Source: Planctomycetota bacterium
GTDB taxonomy: Bacteria > Planctomycetota > JAFGQW01
DNA length: 38,258 bases
Assembly (NCBI GenBank): GCA_016935485.1
Contig: JAFGQW010000175.1
Span: 1 to 38,258, forward strand
Reading direction: 5' to 3'
Shown here piece by piece: positions 24,565 to 33,679 of the stretch. Position 1 is the first letter of the stretch, and the number at the start of each line of letters is the position of its first letter. Under the pieces are notes generated by a model. It was given only the letters and a program-made list of their open reading frames with translations, did no database searches and was not told the origin of the DNA. Both the position numbers and the translations under genes were made by a program.

Positions 24565-25313
24565 CCCTCCAGAGGCCCAACTGCCAGAGGGCCACCGCCA
24601 GCGTGGAGGAGGTGCTCCCCGGAGGTCCCGAGAAGCTCATCGAGGGCTGCCAGGGCCTGGTCCGGTCGCTGGCGTGGAAGGTCCACCGCAAGCTGCCCCC
24701 CAGCACGGACATCGAGGACCTCATCGCCTTCGGGCAGCTGGGGCTCGTGGCCGCTGCGCGCGCCTTCGACCCCTCCCTCGGCGGGAAGTTCATCACCTAC
24801 GCGTACTATCGCATTCGCGGAGCCATCTTCGACGGCCTGTCCAAGATGAGCTGGTTCAGCCGTTACGACTACCACAGCTCGCGTTACGAGCGCATGGCCA
24901 ACGAGGTGCTGCGTCTGGAGTGCGAGGACACCGACGCAGTGCCCGGGAGGAACCTCGAGGAAGACGTCGCCTGGTTCAAGGGCATCACCACCACGCTGTC
25001 GGTCGTCTACCTCGCCACATGCTTCGGAAGCGAAGCGGACGAAGAAATGGCTGGCTCTCTGGAGGATCGGTCGGTGCCCTCGCCAGCCGCCGTGACGATA
25101 GAGCGGGATCTCGGCGCCAAGCTCCACGACCTGATCGATGCCCTCCCGGCCGATGCGGGCAAGCTCATCCGCAGCGTGTACTTCGAGGGCCAGACGCTCC
25201 AGGAGGCGGGGAGGACCATCGGCGTCAGCAAGGCGTGGGCCAGCCGCCTGCACCGCAAGACCCTCCACCGCTTGGCCTTCTCGCTGCGGCAAATCGGCAT
25301 CGGAGCCGCCTGA
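24561..25313 (+). CDS. Sigma-70-family RNA polymerase sigma factor, FliA-like
   Basis: The product is 250 aa. Region 2 (about residues 23-100) carries DIEDLIAFGQLGLVAAARAF, then FITYAYYRIRGAIFDGL and W(F)SR, the core-binding and -10 recognition pattern of FliA/SigF-type group 3 factors. Region 4 (about 184-245) ends in the -35 helix-turn-helix TLQEAGRTIGVSKAWASRLH. Between them there is no recognisable region 3 helix-turn-helix; instead there is a 75-residue divergent linker. It is not an ECF factor, as the conserved domain 2 boundary and length are those of FliA. Lying first in the plus-strand arm 61 nt before tssA, it is a candidate dedicated regulator of this T6SS. Confidence 0.88.
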   Translation: MTLQRPNCQRATASVEEVLPGGPEKLIEGCQGLVRSLAWKVHRKLPPSTDIEDLIAFGQLGLVAAARAFDPSLGGKFITYAYYRIRGAIFDGLSKMSWFSRYDYHSSRYERMANEVLRLECEDTDAVPGRNLEEDVAWFKGITTTLSVVYLATCFGSEADEEMAGSLEDRSVPSPAAVTIERDLGAKLHDLIDALPADAGKLIRSVYFEGQTLQEAGRTIGVSKAWASRLHRKTLHRLAFSLRQIGIGAA

Positions 25314-25361
25314 GTCCATGTGTCTTTGAAATGCGGTGCGCGATGGCGGAGAGAAGTCGTT

Positions 25362-25367
25362 AGGAGG
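25362..25367 (+). promoter_or_regulatory. Ribosome binding site deciding the tssA GTG start
   Basis: A perfect AGGAGG stands 7 nt ahead of GTG 25375. It selects this GTG over the in-frame ATG at 25336, which has no ribosome site. Confidence 0.85.
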
Positions 25368-25374
25368 TACTGAA

Positions 25375-26529
25375 GTGGGGTCGTCTGAAGTCCTGGATTT
25401 CGAAGCGCTTCTGGCCCCGATCCCCGGCGAGTATCCCACGGGAATCGACCTCCGCCAAGACCCGGCGCCCACCTCGCCGTATCGCGACCTCAAGGCCGCG
25501 GTCGCGAGGGCGAGGACCGAGGCGCGCCGCAAGATCGCCGGTGAACCCGATGCCGCCCCGGACTGGAACGTCGTGGTGGAGGCGGCCAAGGCGATGCTCT
25601 CCGGCGCCTCGAAGGATCTCGTGGTGGCGACCTGGCTCGCGGAGGCCCTCCTCCACGAGCACGGCTTCGGGGGGCTTAGGGACGGCTTCCGGCTGGCCCG
25701 CGAGCTGGTCGAGCGGTTCTGGGAAGGGCTCCACCCCATGCCGGACGAGGAGGGCGCGGCTGGCCGCGTCTCCGAGCTGGCCGGCCTCAACGGCGCCGAC
25801 CGCGATGGGCTCCTCGTGGACTGCATCCACGACGTTCCGCTGACCGAGGGGTCCTCGGCCGGGCCCTTCGTTTGCTGGCAGTACAGGAAGGCGGAGTCCC
25901 TGGAGGCTATTGCCGACCCGGATCGGCGCCAGAGGCTGAGCGCGGAGCCGGATGCGGTGACCAGCGAGACGATCCGCCAGGCCGAGGCCGAGACCTCCGC
26001 CGCATTCAGCCGCCAGCTGCGGGAGGACTTGCAGAGCTGCCTCGATGAGTTCGGTCAACTCGACCAGCTCCTGGAACAGACGTGCGGCACTGGCCCCGAC
26101 GGCGAACCCATCGCTCCTCCTACCTCGAGGATCCGCGGCGCCCTGAAGGAGTGCCTGGACATTGTCGAGGCCTACGCAGGTGGGGCGCGCGAAGCGGAAG
26201 ATCGGGACGGAGACAAGCAGGGCGAGGCGGGCAAGAGAGCCCCGGTGGCGGAGGGGATGGCCACGGGGAAGACGCTCCCGACGGTCGGGGCTGGCGAGGT
26301 CAGAGACCGGGAGCACGCCTTCCAGCTCCTGCTGGGGATCGCCGAGTTCTTCCGGAGAACGGAGCCGCACAGCCCGATCTCCTATGTGCTGAGAAGGGCC
26401 GTGGAGTGGGGCCGGATGCCTTTGCCGAAACTCTTCTCGGAACTGATTGACGAGGAAGGGATGCGGTCGAGCGTGTTCAAACTGGTCGGCATTCCTCCCG
26501 AGGAGTCTCCGGTCCAGCCACAAGATTAG
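25375..26529 (+). CDS. tssA: TssA (ImpA) T6SS assembly cap/initiator protein
   Basis: The product is 384 aa from GTG 25375. The ImpA N-terminal domain is clear (LLAPIPGEYPTGIDLR, then SKDLVVATWLAEALL, GFGGLRDGF and FWEGLHPMPDE, about residues 8-130). The C-terminal region keeps the family's AEFFRRTEPHSPISYVLRRA and WGRMPLP motifs. TssA recruits the baseplate and caps the growing sheath tip. Between the two, about residues 190-310, lies a variable helical segment with a charged linker. It follows the sigma gene by 61 nt and is separated from tssB by 226 nt. Confidence 0.95.
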   Translation: MGSSEVLDFEALLAPIPGEYPTGIDLRQDPAPTSPYRDLKAAVARARTEARRKIAGEPDAAPDWNVVVEAAKAMLSGASKDLVVATWLAEALLHEHGFGGLRDGFRLARELVERFWEGLHPMPDEEGAAGRVSELAGLNGADRDGLLVDCIHDVPLTEGSSAGPFVCWQYRKAESLEAIADPDRRQRLSAEPDAVTSETIRQAEAETSAAFSRQLREDLQSCLDEFGQLDQLLEQTCGTGPDGEPIAPPTSRIRGALKECLDIVEAYAGGAREAEDRDGDKQGEAGKRAPVAEGMATGKTLPTVGAGEVRDREHAFQLLLGIAEFFRRTEPHSPISYVLRRAVEWGRMPLPKLFSELIDEEGMRSSVFKLVGIPPEESPVQPQD

Positions 26530-26601
26530 GTGATCCCGGAACCATGATATTCCGCGCGGCAAGAGCGCAGGACGAGCTTCGCGAATCTCGTAATGCACAC
26601 C

Positions 26602-26609
26602 TATACAAT
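26602..26609 (+). promoter_or_regulatory. Possible -10 element ahead of tssB
   Basis: TATACAAT lies in the 226-bp tssA-tssB gap, 147 nt before the tssB start, in an A/T-richer patch. The -35 region (TTCGCG near 26578) is poor for sigma-70. The size of the gap in an otherwise compact operon supports a separate promoter for the sheath genes. Confidence 0.25.
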
Positions 26610-26755
26610 GGCTTGCGTGTATCTCCCCAGTTGCACCGTCCCCTGGCATTGACGGCAGCGGCCGAGGTGAGGACACTGGATCACGTGTCGGGAAAGCGCT
26701 TTGGTGCGGTTTCATCGCGAAACAGGCCGTGGTTGTATCCGGGAGGTCCTTGAAC

Positions 26756-27277
26756 ATGGCTGAGTCGATTGGAAAGAAGCTCACTCGGGTGCGCAAGCCC
26801 CGGGTCCACATCACCTTCGATGTGGAAACAGAAGGTGGCACCGTGAAGAAAGAGCTGCCGTTCGTCGTGGGAGTGATGGGCGACTTTTCCGGCAATCCAA
26901 CCGAGCCGTTGAAGCCGCTCAAGGACCGCAGTTTCGTCCAGGTGGATCGGGACAACTTCGACGCGGTCCTGGCGCGCATGACGCCCGGACTCAACCTCAA
27001 GGTCGAAAACACGCTGGCCGGCGACGGCACCGAGATGGCCGTCCAGCTCCAGTTCAAGAAGATGGAGGACTTCGAGCCGGTCAATGTCGCCAAGCAGGTC
27101 CAACCACTCCAGAAGCTCCTGGAGGCCCGCGAAAGACTCAAGACGCTCCTCAACGACATGGACCGCGGCAAGTTCTCCGAGGAAGCCCTCGAGGAGATCC
27201 TCAAGAACACGGAGAACCTGCAGAAGGCCGCGAAGGAGCTCGGGATCGCCAGTGAGGAGAAGGGAGGCCAGGAATGA
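26756..27277 (+). CDS. tssB: TssB (ImpB/VipA) sheath small subunit
   Basis: The product is 173 aa, the normal length. It has the family pattern [28 protein letters not shown] and [12 protein letters not shown], and ends in the helical tail that interlocks with TssC. TssB and TssC heterodimers polymerise into the contractile sheath around the Hcp tube. ATG 26756 follows GGGAGG by 9 nt; an upstream ATG at 26729 precedes this ribosome site and is rejected. It overlaps tssC by 4 nt (ATGA), ensuring balanced synthesis. Confidence 0.97.
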   Translation: MAESIGKKLTRVRKPRVHITFDVETEGGTVKKELPFVVGVMGDFSGNPTEPLKPLKDRSFVQVDRDNFDAVLARMTPGLNLKVENTLAGDGTEMAVQLQFKKMEDFEPVNVAKQVQPLQKLLEARERLKTLLNDMDRGKFSEEALEEILKNTENLQKAAKELGIASEEKGGQE

Positions 27278-28773
27278 GCCCGGAGCAGAAGCGGGAAGGT
27301 GAATCGCGGCCGTCGCCTGCCGAGGAAGTCAGCGTACTCGAGAAGGTGCTCGCGGTGACTCCCGCCGCGGAACGCGACCGCGTGAAGACCGGCCTAGAGG
27401 TCTTCATCGACAGTCTGGTCAAGGGCACCACGTCGTGGGACAAGAGCGTCACCCGCACTCTGGAGCGCGGCATCCAGGCAATCGACGCGAAGGTCTCCCA
27501 GCAGCTCGCCGCGATCATGCACGCGCCCCAGTTCCAGAAGCTCGAGGGGACCTGGCGGGGCTTCCAACACCTCGTTTTCAACAGCGAGACGAGTGCTCAG
27601 CTCAAGATCAAAGTCCTCAACATCCCCAAGACGGAGCTCTTCAAAGACCTCGACAAGGCGGTGGAGTTCGACCAAAGCCAGGCATTCAAGAAACTCTACG
27701 AAAACGAGTTCGGTATGCCGGGAGGCGAGCCCTACGGAGCCCTGATCGGGGACTACGAATTCACGAACCACCCCGAGGACCTCGCCATGCTCACGAAGAT
27801 GTCCGGGGTCGCGGCGGCGGCGTTCTGCCCGTTCATCACGGCCGCCTCGCCAGGCCTCTTCGGGTTCACCGACTTCACCGAACTCTCGCGGCCCAGGGAC
27901 CTCGAGAAGCTGTTCGACACGGTGGAGTACGCCGCCTGGGAGTCCTACCGCGACACCGAAGACTCCCGATTCGTCACCCTGGTGATGCCGCGGGTCCTCG
28001 CGCGCCTGCCCTACGGACAGGCGACCAAGCCGGCCGAGGGATTCAACTTCGAGGAGGTGGCCCTCGACACCAAGGGCAGGGCCAAGAAGGTTCCCCACGA
28101 CCAGTTCTGCTGGATGAACGCCTCGTACGTGATGGGCGCGAAGCTCACCGAGGCGTTCGCCGAGAACGGGTGGTGCACGGCAATCCGCGGGGTCGAAAAC
28201 GGCGGGAAGGTGGAGGGCCTGCCTGCTTATACCTTCACCAGCGATGACGGCGATGTCGCCCTCCAGTGCCCCACGGAGATTGGCATTACGGACCGACGCA
28301 GCGCGGAACTGGACAAGCTCGGCTTCCTGCCGCTGTGCCACTTCAAGAAAACCGACTACGCGGTCTTCTTCGGGGCCCAGACGACCCAGAAGGCCAAGGA
28401 CTACGGCCCACGCAACACCAACGCCACAGCCAACGCCGCCATCTGCGCCCGCCTGCCCTATATCATGGCCGCCTCGCGTATCGCGCACTACCTGAAGGTG
28501 ATCGGCCGCGACAAGATCGGCGCCTTCCTGGAGCGCAGCGAGTGCCAGGACTGGCTGACCAACTGGATCAAGGACTACATCTGCGCCGATCCCAAGCCGA
28601 GCGCGGACATGAAGGCCAAGTACCCGCTGGCCGAAGCCAGCATCACCGTGCAGGAGGTCCCTGGGAAGCCCGGCTGCTACGATGCGGTTGCGCACCTCCG
28701 ACCCTGGCTGCAGATGGAGGAGCTGACCACCTCCATCCGCCTGGTGGCCAGGATCCCGCAACTGGCGAAGTAG
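27274..28773 (+). CDS. tssC: TssC (ImpC/VipB) sheath large subunit
   Basis: The product is 499 aa. Hallmarks are [18 protein letters not shown] (about residues 88-105), [20 protein letters not shown] and [31 protein letters not shown], and the C-terminal [18 protein letters not shown] strand that augments the neighbouring protomer's handshake. It has the complete family layout and is the likely cognate partner of TssB, whose stop it overlaps. The paralogue downstream is more divergent at its C-terminus. Confidence 0.97.
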   Translation: MSPEQKREGESRPSPAEEVSVLEKVLAVTPAAERDRVKTGLEVFIDSLVKGTTSWDKSVTRTLERGIQAIDAKVSQQLAAIMHAPQFQKLEGTWRGFQHLVFNSETSAQLKIKVLNIPKTELFKDLDKAVEFDQSQAFKKLYENEFGMPGGEPYGALIGDYEFTNHPEDLAMLTKMSGVAAAAFCPFITAASPGLFGFTDFTELSRPRDLEKLFDTVEYAAWESYRDTEDSRFVTLVMPRVLARLPYGQATKPAEGFNFEEVALDTKGRAKKVPHDQFCWMNASYVMGAKLTEAFAENGWCTAIRGVENGGKVEGLPAYTFTSDDGDVALQCPTEIGITDRRSAELDKLGFLPLCHFKKTDYAVFFGAQTTQKAKDYGPRNTNATANAAICARLPYIMAASRIAHYLKVIGRDKIGAFLERSECQDWLTNWIKDYICADPKPSADMKAKYPLAEASITVQEVPGKPGCYDAVAHLRPWLQMEELTTSIRLVARIPQLAK

Positions 28774-28799
28774 CGATCACTTCGCGGAGGAAAGCCGCC

Positions 28800-28835
28800 G
28801 GCCCCCGGCAAGACCCTCGGGTCTCCACGGGGGCC
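28800..28835 (+). repeat. Inverted repeat (nested RNA hairpin) between the two tssC genes
   Basis: GGCCCCCG at 28800-28807 pairs with CGGGGGCC at 28828-28835, enclosing a second stem AGACC-CTCG-GGTCT (28811-28824). It lies 27 nt after the tssC stop. There is no T-run after it, so it is more likely an mRNA-stabilising or partial-stop structure than a full terminator. Confidence 0.7.
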
Positions 28836-28893
28836 CCTTCTCCGCTGGAGGTTCCGGATCCTCGTGACTCGGATGCAGAAGCAGGAACCAGGG

Positions 28894-30447
28894 ATGAGCC
28901 AGGCGCCTTCGGAAGCGGCGTTTGCCCAGGAGGGTCCAGGCTCGAACCTCTGGGAGACGCTCCTCGGAGCCACCGGCACGACAACGGGCGTGACGGCGCG
29001 CAAAGACCGGACCCCCTGCCTGGTGGAGGCCTTCCTTGCCGAGCTCTCCCCAGCTCGGGCCCTGGTCCTCTGGGTCGGCCCGGCGGCCTTGCGGCGGTTC
29101 ACCACAAGGCGCGCTCTCGCCCAGCTCCTCGCCCGGGACATCGCTCGCATCGACGACGCGCTCTCGGCCCAAGTGAATGCGATCCTCCATCACCCGCGGT
29201 TCCAGCGACTCGAGGCGTCGTGGCGAGGGCTCCACTACCTGGTCGGGCAGCTCGAAGAGGATCAGGACGTCAAGGTCAAGGTGCTGAACGTGAGCTGGAA
29301 GGAGCTCGCGCGCGATGCCGAGCGGGCAGTCGAGTTCGACCAGAGCCAGCTTTTCCGCAAGGTGTACAGCGAGGAGTTCGGGATGCCGGGCGGAGAGCCT
29401 TACGGCGTCCTTCTCGGGGACTACGAGATTCGCCATACCCTGGGGCCCGACCATTCCACGGACGACATCGCTCTTCTCGGCTCGATCTCCCAGGTCGCGG
29501 CAGCGTCCTTCGCGCCGTTCATCGCCGCCGCCCATCCGGCGCTCTTCGGTCTCGAGAGCTTCACCCAGCTCGAAGGTCCACTCCACTTGCACCGCATCTT
29601 CGAGCAGCAAGACTATGCGCGGTGGCAGGGGCTCCGCGAGTCCGAGGACTCCCGCTTCGTGGGCTTGGTGCTGCCGAGGGTCGTCGTTCGCCTGCCCTAT
29701 GAGGACGACGGCTCCCGGGAAGACCGCTTCCGGTTCCGGGAGGACGTGGCGGGGCCCGATGCCGGCAAGTACCTCTGGGGCAACGCGGCCTACGCTTTCG
29801 GCGCGGTGCTGATCCGGGCCTTCCAGCAGAGCGGGTGGCTGGCGGAAATCCGTGGCGTGCAGCGCGACCAGGAGACCGGCGGCCTGGTCACCCGTCTAGC
29901 GGTCTCCTCCTGCGACACCGATCGCCCGGGCGTGGCACCGCGGAGTGCCACCGAGGTGACCATCGTCGAAGAGCAGGAGAAGGAGCTCAGCGACCTGGGT
30001 TTCATGTCGCTCTGTCCCTGCAAGTACTCCGCGTACTCCGCGTTCTACGCCAACCCGTCGATCCAGAAACCACGGGACTACACGGAACTGGCGGCGGCCA
30101 TGAACGCCCGGATCTCAGCGATGCTGCAGTATGTGCTGTGTGCGTCGCGCTTCGCCCACTACGTGAAGATCCTGATGCAGCACAGGGTCGGCAGTTTCGC
30201 CTCGGCCCAGGAGCTTCAGGACTACCTGACGCAATGGGTGTCTCGCTACGTGGCCAACGACGCCAGCGCCTCGCCGCATACGCGGGCGCGTTTCCCGCTC
30301 AGGGAGGCCGAGATTCGGGTCAGCGAGAGGCCGGACCGACCGGGGACCTTCCAGTGCGTGCTCCGGCTGCTCCCCCACTATCAGCTCGATGCGGTGACGG
30401 CCACGGTGGCCCTGAAGACCACGCTTGAGACCCAGCGAACACGGTGA
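28894..30447 (+). CDS. Second TssC-family protein (ImpD-like paralogue)
   Basis: The product is 517 aa and clearly homologous to Tss[40 protein letters not shown] and [31 protein letters not shown]. It differs in its first 80 residues and in the C-terminal strand ([19 protein letters not shown]), which is not the usual LRP(H/W)(F/L)Q-x-EELT. Two adjacent TssC-family genes occur in rhizobial imp loci (ImpC/ImpD; TssC41/TssC40 in Agrobacterium), where only one is the TssB-stabilised partner. It may be a minor sheath or sheath-cap subunit. Three starts are possible: GTG 28864, ATG 28873, ATG 28894; I prefer 28894 because AGGA lies 7 nt upstream. Confidence 0.9.
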   Translation: MSQAPSEAAFAQEGPGSNLWETLLGATGTTTGVTARKDRTPCLVEAFLAELSPARALVLWVGPAALRRFTTRRALAQLLARDIARIDDALSAQVNAILHHPRFQRLEASWRGLHYLVGQLEEDQDVKVKVLNVSWKELARDAERAVEFDQSQLFRKVYSEEFGMPGGEPYGVLLGDYEIRHTLGPDHSTDDIALLGSISQVAAASFAPFIAAAHPALFGLESFTQLEGPLHLHRIFEQQDYARWQGLRESEDSRFVGLVLPRVVVRLPYEDDGSREDRFRFREDVAGPDAGKYLWGNAAYAFGAVLIRAFQQSGWLAEIRGVQRDQETGGLVTRLAVSSCDTDRPGVAPRSATEVTIVEEQEKELSDLGFMSLCPCKYSAYSAFYANPSIQKPRDYTELAAAMNARISAMLQYVLCASRFAHYVKILMQHRVGSFASAQELQDYLTQWVSRYVANDASASPHTRARFPLREAEIRVSERPDRPGTFQCVLRLLPHYQLDAVTATVALKTTLETQRTR

Positions 30448-30528
30448 GGGTTTCCCGGTCCTCCTGCGGGGTCAGCGACCAGACCAGGAGCGAGAGACAA
30501 GACACGTTGGAGGGTGAGGGCACGAGGA

Positions 30529-30550
30529 GGCGATCACGACGAAGATCGCC
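30529..30550 (+). repeat. Hairpin ahead of tagJ
   Basis: GGCGATC at 30529-30535 pairs with GATCGCC at 30544-30550 around an 8-nt loop, in the 134-bp gap after the second tssC gene and 20 nt ahead of the tagJ ribosome site. It could modulate tagJ translation or protect the upstream mRNA; there is no T-run. Confidence 0.55.
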
Positions 30551-30581
30551 CCCCGCAAGGACCCATGCACAGGAGCGGATC

Positions 30582-31388
30582 ATGTTGGCCAAAGACCATT
30601 TCCGCGCCGGACGGCTGACGGAGGCGATTGCCGCCGCCACCGACGAGGTCCGGGCACATCCCGGCGACGTCGCGAAGCGAGGGTTCCTTTGCGAGCTGCT
30701 GTGCTTCTTGGGCGACCTGGAGCGGGCCGACCGCCAGCTCGATGCCACGGCGAGTCAGCTCGAGCCCAGGCACACCATGGGCGTCTCACTCTTGAGACAC
30801 CTGCTCCGAGCCGAGCAGGCCCGCCGGCACTTCTTCGCCGACGGCCGGGTTCCAGAGTTCCTCGAGGCGCCGTCTGCAGACCTGCGGCTCCGCCTGGAGG
30901 CCTCGATCTTCCTGCGGGAGGGCAAGCCCGACGAGGCCGCCAGAATCCTCGAAAAAGCCGAGGCAGAGCGCCCGCCGATCGCCGGTACCTCCGACGGCAC
31001 CGCCTTCGATGATCTGCGGGACCTCGACGATCTCACCGCCACCTTCTTCGAGGTCCTCACCTCGAACGGCAAGTACTACTGGGTCCCCATGGAGCGTGTC
31101 GATTCGATCGAGTTCCACGCCCCGGAGTTCCCCCGTGACCTGCTGTGGCGGCGAGCCCACCTCGTGGTCCGGGGCGGCCCCGACGGGGAGGTCTACGTGG
31201 CCGCCCTCTACCACGGCTCGCACCTCCACGAGGACGAGCGCATCCGGCTCGGGAGAGCCACGGACTGGCCGGGCGGGGAAGCCGCCCCCGTGCGCGGTGT
31301 GGGCCAGCGCATCCTGCTCGTCGGAGACCAGGACGTGCCGATCCTGGAGATCAAGACGATCGAGATCCGGCGAGGAGATTCCGCGTAG
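30582..31388 (+). CDS. tagJ: TagJ (ImpE) sheath-associated accessory protein
   Basis: The product is 268 aa. The N-terminal half is a TPR-like helical domain (LTEAIAAATDEVRAHPGDV, about residues 10-30, and further pairs), and the C-terminal half holds the ImpE-type beta domain with YYWVPMERVDSIEFHAPEFP and LLWRRAHL, the family's diagnostic block. TagJ binds the TssB N-terminus and may tune ClpV-driven sheath recycling. I chose ATG 30582 because AGGAG stands 6 nt upstream; the frame is open further left from 30444 but reads as Arg-rich non-coding sequence. It lies 3 nt ahead of tssE. Confidence 0.93.
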   Translation: MLAKDHFRAGRLTEAIAAATDEVRAHPGDVAKRGFLCELLCFLGDLERADRQLDATASQLEPRHTMGVSLLRHLLRAEQARRHFFADGRVPEFLEAPSADLRLRLEASIFLREGKPDEAARILEKAEAERPPIAGTSDGTAFDDLRDLDDLTATFFEVLTSNGKYYWVPMERVDSIEFHAPEFPRDLLWRRAHLVVRGGPDGEVYVAALYHGSHLHEDERIRLGRATDWPGGEAAPVRGVGQRILLVGDQDVPILEIKTIEIRRGDSA

Positions 31389-31391
31389 CCC

Positions 31392-31856
31392 ATGGCCAGA
31401 GTTCCCGGCAGCCAGCCCCTCTTGCCGTCCGTCCTGAACCGCTTGATGGACCCGACCGGCGTCAAGCGCATGCGCGAGCTCAAGGAGTACATCCGGCGCG
31501 ATCTGGAGGATCTCCTGAACACACGGTGGCGTTGCGTCTCCTGGCCCCGGAATCTCGACGAGCTGGACGTGTCGCTGGTCAACTATGGCATCCCGGACTT
31601 CACCGGGGCCAATCTCGGCTCGCCGGAGAATCAGGAGGAGTTCCGCCGAGTGGTCGAGCAGGTCATCCGTAACTTCGAGCCAAGGTTCAAGAGCGTGACC
31701 GTGACCCTGCTGAGGAACCCCGAGGCGTTGGACCGGACGCTCCGATTCCGGATCGAGGCGACGCTCCACACCGAGCCCGCCCCCGAGCCGGTGGTCTTCG
31801 ACTCGGCGCTGGAACCGCTGACGGCGAGCTTCCAGGTGAAGGAGGGCGGCCGGTGA
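31392..31856 (+). CDS. tssE: TssE (ImpF, gp25-like) baseplate protein
   Basis: The product is 154 aa, normal for the family. It carries the gp25-type core LVNYGIPDFTGANL and the preceding ELKEYIRRDLEDLLNTRW, with PRFKSVTVTLL in the second half. TssE anchors the first sheath ring to the baseplate, like T4 gp25. It is 3 nt after tagJ and overlaps tssF by 4 nt (GTGA). Confidence 0.96.
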   Translation: MARVPGSQPLLPSVLNRLMDPTGVKRMRELKEYIRRDLEDLLNTRWRCVSWPRNLDELDVSLVNYGIPDFTGANLGSPENQEEFRRVVEQVIRNFEPRFKSVTVTLLRNPEALDRTLRFRIEATLHTEPAPEPVVFDSALEPLTASFQVKEGGR

Positions 31857-33679
31857 CCGAGGAGCTGTTGCCCTACTACCAGCGCGAGCTGAGCTTCATC
31901 CGCAAGATGGGCGCCGAGTTCGCTGAGCACCACCCGGAGGTTGCCGCCGCGCTCCGTCTGGGACCCGACGCCTCCCAGGATCCCCACGTCGAGCGCATGA
32001 TCATGGCGTTTGCGTTCCTGGCGGCGCGGATCCGGCACAAACTCGACGACGACTTCCCGGAACTGACCAGCGCTCTCCTGGGAGTTCTGTACCCGCACTA
32101 CCTATCCCCCATCCCATCCATGGCCATCGTGGCGTTCGACCTCGACCGCAGCCAGGCCGGCCTCACGGAGGGCTATCGCATCCCGGCCGGGAAGATCCTG
32201 GAAACCGCACCGATCGGGGGCGAGCCGTGCCTCTTTCGCACCTCCTACCCGGTGGTTCTCTGGCCCATCGAGGTGACCTCCGCCAGTCTCGGCGCACTCC
32301 CATTGTCTGCGGAGGCCCCGGAAGGCTCGACGGCCGTGCTGCGGCTGGAACTGCGGTGCCTGGCCAAGGAGCTCACCTTCGCCAAGATGAAGCTCTCCCG
32401 ACTCCGGTTCTTCCTCAATGGCCAGCCCCAGCACGTCTTCGCCCTCTACGAGCTGCTCTTCAACAACGTGGTCGACGTGACCCTGGCGAACGTGGGCAAG
32501 TCCCCGAACCCCTCCCGGCTGGGCAAGGTCAGCATCCTCCCGGTGGGCTTTGAGGAAGACGAGGGGATCCTCCCGTATTCCCCGCGCTCGTTTCTCGGCT
32601 ATCGGCTCCTGACCGAGTTCTTCGCGTTCGCCCCGAAGTTCTGCTTTTTTGACCTCGCCGGTCTCGACGCCGCACTCCTCCGCCAGCGCGGCAACGCCAT
32701 CGAGGTCCGCTTCTTCCTCAATCGCACGACCAGCGACCTCGAGCAGAACGTCTCGGCAGAGACGTTCCGCCTGGGCTGCACGCCCATGGTCAATCTCTTC
32801 CCGCAGCGCGCGGAACCCATCCGGCTGACCGAGACCCACACCGAGTACCGGGTCGTCCCGGACGCGCGGCGCCCGCTGGCGACCGAGGTCTACTCGGTGG
32901 ATCGGGTGACCGCGACCTCACCGGCTGGAGACGAGGTCGAGTACGGTCCGTTTTACTCCCTCAAGCACGGCGTCAGCCGAGCGCAGGAACAGACGTTCTG
33001 GCACGCCTCGCGCCGGCCGTCGACGCGCAGCGGAGACCAGGCCGATCACGGCACAGAGCTCTTCCTCTCCCTGGTGGACCTGGAATTCATGGCCCTGTCT
33101 CCGGGTGGCTGGACCGTTCTGGTCGAAACGACTTGCCTGAATCGGGACCTACCTGGACGACTTCCCTTCGGGGGCGGCCAGCCCCGGCTGAAGCCAATCG
33201 AGGGAGGACCGGTCACCCTCGCATGCCTCACCGCGCCCACTCCCACGCTCCGCCTCCCCACAGGCGGCAGCGCGATGTGGCGGATCATCTCCCACCTCAC
33301 GCTCAATCACCTCTCCATCGCGAACCGGGACGGATCGCCCGACGCCCTCCAGGAGATCCTCAAGCTCTACGACTTCAAGGACTCCCCCGAGACGCGCTCC
33401 AAGATCTCCGGCATTCTCGGCGTGAGCAGCCGCTCCGTGGTGAGCAGGCTGCCGCTGAAGGAGGGCGGGGGATTCTGCCGGGGGATGGAGATCGACATCC
33501 AGTTCGACGAGGAACGCTTCTCGGACAACAGCCTGTTTCTTTTCGCCTCGATCCTGGAGCGGTTCCTCGGGCTCTACTGCTCGATCAACTCGTTCACCCG
33601 GCTCGTAACCAGCACGCGGCAAAGAAGAAGGATCTTTGGCCCATGGCCCCCGAGGGTGGCAAGAAGGATGCTCCTGTAG
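31853..33679 (+). CDS. tssF: TssF (ImpG/VasA) baseplate wedge protein
   Basis: The product is 608 aa, the standard length. The N-terminal LLPYYQRELSFIRKMGAEFA and HPEVAAALRL, then HKLDDDFPELTSALLGVLYPHYL, are diagnostic; WRIISHLTLNHLSI lies in the C-terminal third. TssF dimers with TssG form the wedge holding the tail hub. GTG start overlaps the tssE stop. The final 37 nt overlap the start of tssG in another frame. Confidence 0.97.
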   Translation: MTEELLPYYQRELSFIRKMGAEFAEHHPEVAAALRLGPDASQDPHVERMIMAFAFLAARIRHKLDDDFPELTSALLGVLYPHYLSPIPSMAIVAFDLDRSQAGLTEGYRIPAGKILETAPIGGEPCLFRTSYPVVLWPIEVTSASLGALPLSAEAPEGSTAVLRLELRCLAKELTFAKMKLSRLRFFLNGQPQHVFALYELLFNNVVDVTLANVGKSPNPSRLGKVSILPVGFEEDEGILPYSPRSFLGYRLLTEFFAFAPKFCFFDLAGLDAALLRQRGNAIEVRFFLNRTTSDLEQNVSAETFRLGCTPMVNLFPQRAEPIRLTETHTEYRVVPDARRPLATEVYSVDRVTATSPAGDEVEYGPFYSLKHGVSRAQEQTFWHASRRPSTRSGDQADHGTELFLSLVDLEFMALSPGGWTVLVETTCLNRDLPGRLPFGGGQPRLKPIEGGPVTLACLTAPTPTLRLPTGGSAMWRIISHLTLNHLSIANRDGSPDALQEILKLYDFKDSPETRSKISGILGVSSRSVVSRLPLKEGGGFCRGMEIDIQFDEERFSDNSLFLFASILERFLGLYCSINSFTRLVTSTRQRRRIFGPWPPRVARRMLL

